Part shown: in pieces, positions 6,792-9,314 of the stretch
How the letters are laid out: every line of letters begins with the position of its first letter
How positions within the stretch are numbered: position 1 is the stretch's first letter
From: Sulfopaludibacter sp035606355
GTDB taxonomy: Bacteria; Acidobacteriota; Terriglobia; Bryobacterales; Bryobacteraceae
Reading direction: 5' to 3'
Assembly (NCBI GenBank): GCA_035606355.1
Contig: DATNFO010000071.1
Location: forward strand, 1 to 9,314
DNA: 9,314 nt
Position numbers and translations under genes: made by a program
The notes under the pieces: generated by a model
What the model was told of the DNA's origin: nothing
Databases searched by the model: none
What the model saw: the letters and a program-made list of their open reading frames with translations, nothing else

Positions 6792-7515
6792 ATCGCGTGT
6801 TCGCGGGCGTGAAGCACTAAAAGCGGTTTTGAGCCTTTTACAGTAAGCAAACGTTCGTAGCCCGAAGAACGCACCGAGTTGTTCAGTACGAGCGTTTGCA
6901 GGAGCCGGACGGTTGGGACCTTTGGCCAATCCACATCGGGTGAGAAGTCCCAGCCTTGAAGTGCCCCATTCCGGATTGCTTTCCTGGATCACGCACCAAC
7001 AAGCAGTAGACTCATCACGGTTAAGCTGATGCCCTCCCTATTCATCGGCGTAAAGGGTCGGCGTGGCGGCCCGCGCGAACCCGATCTGAGATAGCGCAGC
7101 TTCAGCGGTGGCTGTTCGTAGCCAGTTGACTTTCGAAGCAAGCCTGTTCCGGTAAACACTAGAGGCAGGCAGCGAGGGTCCGGCCGCGCCGTACCGGTAA
7201 ATGTCAGCAACGGGCGTTTCCCGACAAGTTCGCGTCAATCAGCCCAAGTTCCGGTTGGTGCGTCACTCGCCCAGAGTGGGGCACCACGAGCATGTGTGGC
7301 CTGAGATAATGGGCAGCGGTGTAGAGCAATGCTCTGTCAATCGGCGGCATCGCACCCGATTCGACTCCGGTTTGATGGCCGGCCACTGCAGAGGGGGAGT
7401 TGGATTATAGACCATATGGGCGGAGATGGGTCCGCAAGCGCCAGTCGAATGGCCGTAGAGGACTCGCCGCTCAGCGACCGCCGTTGGGCCACACTGTGTG
7501 TGGGTGCGGATACTC
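6792..7515. other. Gene-free stretch of about 720 bp
   Basis: I see no supportable gene between the secreted-protein stop and the protease start. Short frames on both strands (for example 7201-7410 plus and 7204-7386 minus) lack ribosome sites and recognisable domains. A 13-bp near-palindrome, AGAGCA-A-TGCTCT, lies at 7323-7335. The 10-mer GTTCGTAGCC occurs twice, near 6854 and near 7107, probably by chance. A weak five-pair stem AAAAG/CTTTT near 6821-6841 lies downstream of the preceding gene but is too short and too poor in following T to call a terminator. The low coding potential agrees with the decayed genes on either side. Confidence 0.4.
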
Positions 7516-8121
7516 ATGAAGCGGTTGTCAGAAACACGGAAGGCCGCTCTGATCCTTGCTGCCATTGCCATCGTCGAGGGCACATGGGTGCTGGTGAACC
7601 TACTTGTGAACCCTCGCGGATTCCTGCGGTATGTTGGCTTTCTCAATGAGTCTCCTGAACCACTGGGGTGGGTGCTTTCCATCCTCGTCTTCGTGGGGTT
7701 CACGGCTTTTGCGCGCCGCTTGCCGTCAGTTCGCACTACCTTTTTGGCCCTCTCCGGCCTGAAGCTGCTGGCCGTAGCGGTCGCGATAGCAGCCGGATTG
7801 TGTGAAGAAGCGATCTTTCGGAAACTCTTGATGGACACGCTGGCACGACACGAATTCAGCATTCTTCTACAAGTCGTCGCGTCGGCACTTGCATTCGGGC
7901 TCATGCACGGGATTTGGGGCGCGTTTCGCGGAAGCTTGGCTGCTGCTGTCGGCGCAACTTTGGCCACGGGCGCACTCGGCCTCGCACTAGCGCTGGTTTA
8001 CATCGCCAGTCATCGATTGCTCGCGCCATGTATAGTGGCACATTTTCTAATCAACGCTCTGGCGGAGCCCGGCCTGGTCCTCGCAGCGGTCCGCGGCGAA
8101 ATGGGAGCCCGCCGCGGGTAA
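7516..8121 (+). CDS. CPBP-family (Abi/CAAX-like) intramembrane metalloprotease (201 aa)
   Basis: A polytopic membrane protein with hydrophobic segments near residues 10-31, 48-67, 80-96, 115-134, 143-165 and 170-187. All three family motifs are present in order: CEEAIFRK with Glu97, Glu98 and Arg102 (EExxxR); FGLMH with Phe127 and His131 (FxxxH); AHFLIN with His176 and Asn180 (HxxxN/B). In the family, the Glu and His residues build a metal-dependent active site inside the membrane. Members process CAAX-type or bacteriocin-related substrates, or have unknown targets. ATG 7516 fits the usual short N-terminus before the first helix. In-frame GTG codons at 7498 and 7504 are possible, and none of the three starts has a good ribosome site. 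Length is near normal for compact members. It stands alone, about 720 bp from the gene before it, with no bacteriocin or maturation partner, so its substrate cannot be guessed. Confidence 0.88.
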   Translation: MKRLSETRKAALILAAIAIVEGTWVLVNLLVNPRGFLRYVGFLNESPEPLGWVLSILVFVGFTAFARRLPSVRTTFLALSGLKLLAVAVAIAAGLCEEAIFRKLLMDTLARHEFSILLQVVASALAFGLMHGIWGAFRGSLAAAVGATLATGALGLALALVYIASHRLLAPCIVAHFLINALAEPGLVLAAVRGEMGARRG

Positions 8122-8375
8122 TGGAGTCAGCAAGGTCCCTTCGCGCTTGAGCGGGGGATCGATGGCCGAGTTTCTGAATCAACCTCGTTGTAGGTTACAG
8201 ATCCCATCGAACAGAAAGACCCCGAAAGTGGCGCAGCGCTTACCGATCCTGCTGCCCCCCTGTGTAGTGAACGTGCGTCCCCGTGGAACGTTGTCGTTGA
8301 ACCCTTGAAGGATTTCACCTGACCACCGCAGGTTTGCCCCGACAGAAAGGCGCGACCTGCGCCTGGAGCGGTCTA

Positions 8376-8721
8376 TGGTACGTCCGCGATATTGCAACCA
8401 GGCAACTCGTTTTGAATCCGGACCCAGATCCGGTGAGCCGTAAGCCGCTGCTTCGCGGCGCTTTCCGGTCAGCTTCGAGGATCGCATCCACGAACTCGAC
8501 CGCCGCTCCGATCTTCCATCTCGGCCGCTCCGTCTTCTTCCGCGGCGCCGGCAAGGCGCTGTGAATCGCCTCCTGTAGTCGGCGAGGCTACGCGCAGTTA
8601 ACCGGAAGGGGTCCGGGCCGTCGAGAGCGTGAGAAACCGGCCCGCAAGTTCGCCCGTTCGCGCGCGGCGCTCGGGCTTCCCGAACAGCGGTGACAAAACG
8701 GATAGCGCGATTATTCGCCAT
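8376..8721 (-). pseudogene. istA: Frameshifted, truncated IS21-type transposase (IstA) N-terminal remnant
   Basis: From about 8587 the frame reads RLQEAIHSALPAPRKK, TERPRWKIGAAVEFVDAIL and EADRKAPR (to 8453). A one-base deletion between 8454 and 8453 moves the homology into the next frame: KQRLTAHRIWVRIQNELPG, then CNIAD, stopping at TAG 8373-8375. Joined, APR+KQRxTAHRIWVRI is a hallmark segment I recall from IS21 IstA proteins, between the N-terminal helix-turn-helix and the DDE domain. Upstream, ATG 8721 opens MANNRAIRF and later GRTCGPVSHALDG, plausible as the degraded helix-turn-helix part, but a further shift (and an in-frame TAG at 8588-8590) separates it. The whole catalytic DDE region is absent. 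IstA together with the ATPase IstB moves IS21 elements; this copy is dead. Confidence 0.68.
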
Positions 8722-8740
8722 TTCGCGCGTGAGCTTCGGC

Positions 8741-8782
8741 GCTTGGCAAGAGTGACCCATTAGGGCTTGGCTGAAGTGACCC
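8741..8782. repeat. Pair of 18-bp direct repeats at the presumed IS21-type left end
   Basis: GCTTGGCAAGAGTGACCC (8741-8758) and GCTTGGCTGAAGTGACCC (8765-8782) agree at 15 of 18 positions and start 24 bp apart. All three differences are in the centre, with both flanks GCTTGGC and AGTGACCC intact. IS21-family ends carry multiple short repeats that bind the transposase. The repeats lie just upstream of the istA remnant, where such sites belong. Confidence 0.6.
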
Positions 8783-8794
8783 GGGCCGGGAACA

Positions 8795-9142
8795 GGACTG
8801 GGAAGAAAGATACGGGGCATCATCCACGCCGAAGGCGTGTTCGTTGGTTAGGGTTTGCAGATGCCAAACGGGTTCCCCACTACCAGGGCTTCGGCCAAAT
8901 CCTCCCCCATTATGACGCCGGGGGTAAAAGGGTTGGTGGACTGACCGTCAACGGCAGTGCCTTGTTGGACTACAATTGCACGAAGGCACACCGGCGCGGG
9001 CCGGGTTCTCTTGAGCGAGGTATTCCAGAGACAACCAAGTGCCGAGTCACGCCCATCAATACCCACCAAGATACGCCATGGATGATCGGACGGATGATTG
9101 CGCCTTTCGGCGCGATGATGTCGTTCGCCCTCGGCCCGAAGT
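8795..9142. other. About 350 bp without a supportable gene, between the IS remnant and the HNH gene
   Basis: A minus-strand frame at 8848-9069 reads protein-like text (for example TNPFTPGVIMGEDLAEALVV, then GNPFGICKP and a stop), but it has no ribosome site and no family I recognise. It may be a fragment of an older gene, or noise. Two small hairpins occur: CACGCC-GAA-GGCGTG (8825-8839) and GCGCC-TTTC-GGCGC (9100-9113). Each is flanked by CATCAT-like sequence in inverted orientation. No RNA gene was recognised. Confidence 0.35.
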
Positions 9143-9163
9143 TCAGAAAACTACGTTTTCTGA
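9143..9163. repeat. Perfect 9-bp hairpin overlapping the HNH gene stop codon
   Basis: TCAGAAAAC (9143-9151) and GTTTTCTGA (9155-9163) are exact reverse complements around a 3-nt loop. On the minus strand the loop and adjoining base include the TAG stop (9151-9153) of the HNH reading frame. Three more pairs (GAA/TTC) are possible outside two mismatches. It could cap the 3' end of the HNH mRNA, but there is no U-run after it, so a standard terminator is not shown. Confidence 0.5.
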
Positions 9164-9314
9164 TGTTCGCCAACAGGGTTCGGCCTCTTAGCACCCTTTC
9201 TCCGGTTTCTGCTTCTTTCAACCACGCGCAAATTGTCCTCTGTGTTGCTTCCGCCGCGCGAGTATGGCCAAATGTGGTCGATGTCCATGTCGCGGCCGCT
9301 ATACCTTCTTCCCC
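9151..9314 (-). CDS. HNH endonuclease, C-terminal part (partial, runs off the right edge)
   Basis: The frame is open at the window edge and its last 53 residues are visible, ending at TAG 9151-9153. They hold a clear HNH motif: MDIDHIWPYSRGGSNTEDNL, then RVVERSRNRRKG, with His13, Asn27 and Asn36 (counting from the first whole codon) in the H-N-N arrangement of the beta-beta-alpha metal fold. HNH proteins nick or cut DNA; families include restriction enzymes, homing endonucleases, phage packaging enzymes and intron-encoded proteins. Only about 13 residues follow the motif, so it is the end of the protein. That argues against IscB/Cas9-type proteins, in which HNH lies inside a split RuvC domain. 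The N-terminal domain that would settle the type lies outside the window. It lies beside an IS21 remnant, fitting an accessory region. Confidence 0.8.
   Translation of the reverse strand, partial: GRRYSGRDMDIDHIWPYSRGGSNTEDNLRVVERSRNRRKGAKRPNPVGEHQKT

Larger units (their letters stand above)
8373..8794 (-). mobile_element. Left-end remnant of an IS21-type insertion sequence
   Basis: Read on the minus strand, two 18-bp repeats (8782-8765 and 8758-8741) are followed by the broken N-terminal part of an IstA-like transposase, the arrangement of an IS21-family left end. The outer boundary is not proven. A TGTTCCC starting at 8794 just outside the first repeat could be the TG-type terminus. Everything after the first 110 or so IstA residues is missing, along with istB and the right end, so the element cannot move on its own. 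The stretch to the left (8122-8372) shows no recognisable remainder. Confidence 0.55.

Noticed and set aside
6815..6845. Possible terminator after the secreted-protein gene (AAAAG...CTTTT)
   Set aside because: Only five pairs, interrupted further in by mismatches, and no T-run after the stem.
7323..7335. 13-bp palindrome AGAGCA-A-TGCTCT as an operator for the protease gene
   Set aside because: It is nearly 200 bp upstream of the start, a single copy, and short enough to occur by chance.
7263..7967. Minus-strand 234-codon frame opposite the CPBP protease
   Set aside because: It is antisense to a gene with three intact motifs, has basic low-complexity sequence and no ribosome site.
8179..8372. 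Minus-strand frame with SRLSVGANLRWSGEILQGFN, considered as a continuation of the transposase or an outer-membrane protein piece
   Set aside because: It matches neither IstA nor any family I can name. The shift out of the IstA frame makes it more likely to be chance.
9151..9314. IscB- or Cas9-like nuclease with a guide RNA
   Set aside because: The HNH motif is only about 13 residues from the C-terminus, with no RuvC-III part after it, and the 350 bases next to it show no obvious large structured RNA.

Overview
The window is GC-rich bacterial DNA. It is dominated by one very large two-component signalling gene, followed by a stretch of broken genes and insertion-sequence debris. Gene types (a CheB/CheR-fused hybrid kinase, HPK4-type kinases, a conserved secreted protein of a type I associate with Acidobacteriota, IS21-type debris) fit a soil bacterium, tentatively Acidobacteriota. 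That placement is an inference from resemblance and was not tested.

Left part (1-1231). The window opens inside the receiver domain at the 3' end of a plus-strand gene (2-241), probably a hybrid histidine kinase. Next comes a small plus-strand gene broken by frameshifts (359-623), resembling the short helix-turn-helix ORFs that accompany transposons. Opposite and overlapping it is the C-terminal part of a CheB methylesterase (451-999, homologous part about 620-999), which has lost its active-site serine half.

Centre (1232-5460). A 1234-residue minus-strand protein joins CheB, CheR, PAS-like region, long coiled coil, PAS, HisKA, HATPase and receiver domains, with every catalytic motif I checked present. 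It is divergent from a 132-residue single-domain response regulator (5062-5460). The 125-bp gap between them holds a perfect 8-bp inverted repeat, a candidate operator. The two genes probably form one signalling unit: the kinase could phosphorylate both its own receiver and the stand-alone one.

Right part (5461-9314). A conserved secreted protein of unknown function (5954-6791) is split by a one-base shift and preceded by a bulged hairpin just before its ribosome site. After a gene-free stretch comes a complete CPBP-family membrane protease (7516-8121). The end is mobile DNA: a frameshifted remnant of an IS21-type istA transposase (about 8376-8721), preceded by two 18-bp repeats at the expected end of the element, and the C-terminus of an HNH endonuclease entering from the right edge (9151-9314).

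I found no CRISPR array, rRNA or tRNA. The signalling divergon is the functional core. The flanks look like decaying accessory DNA.
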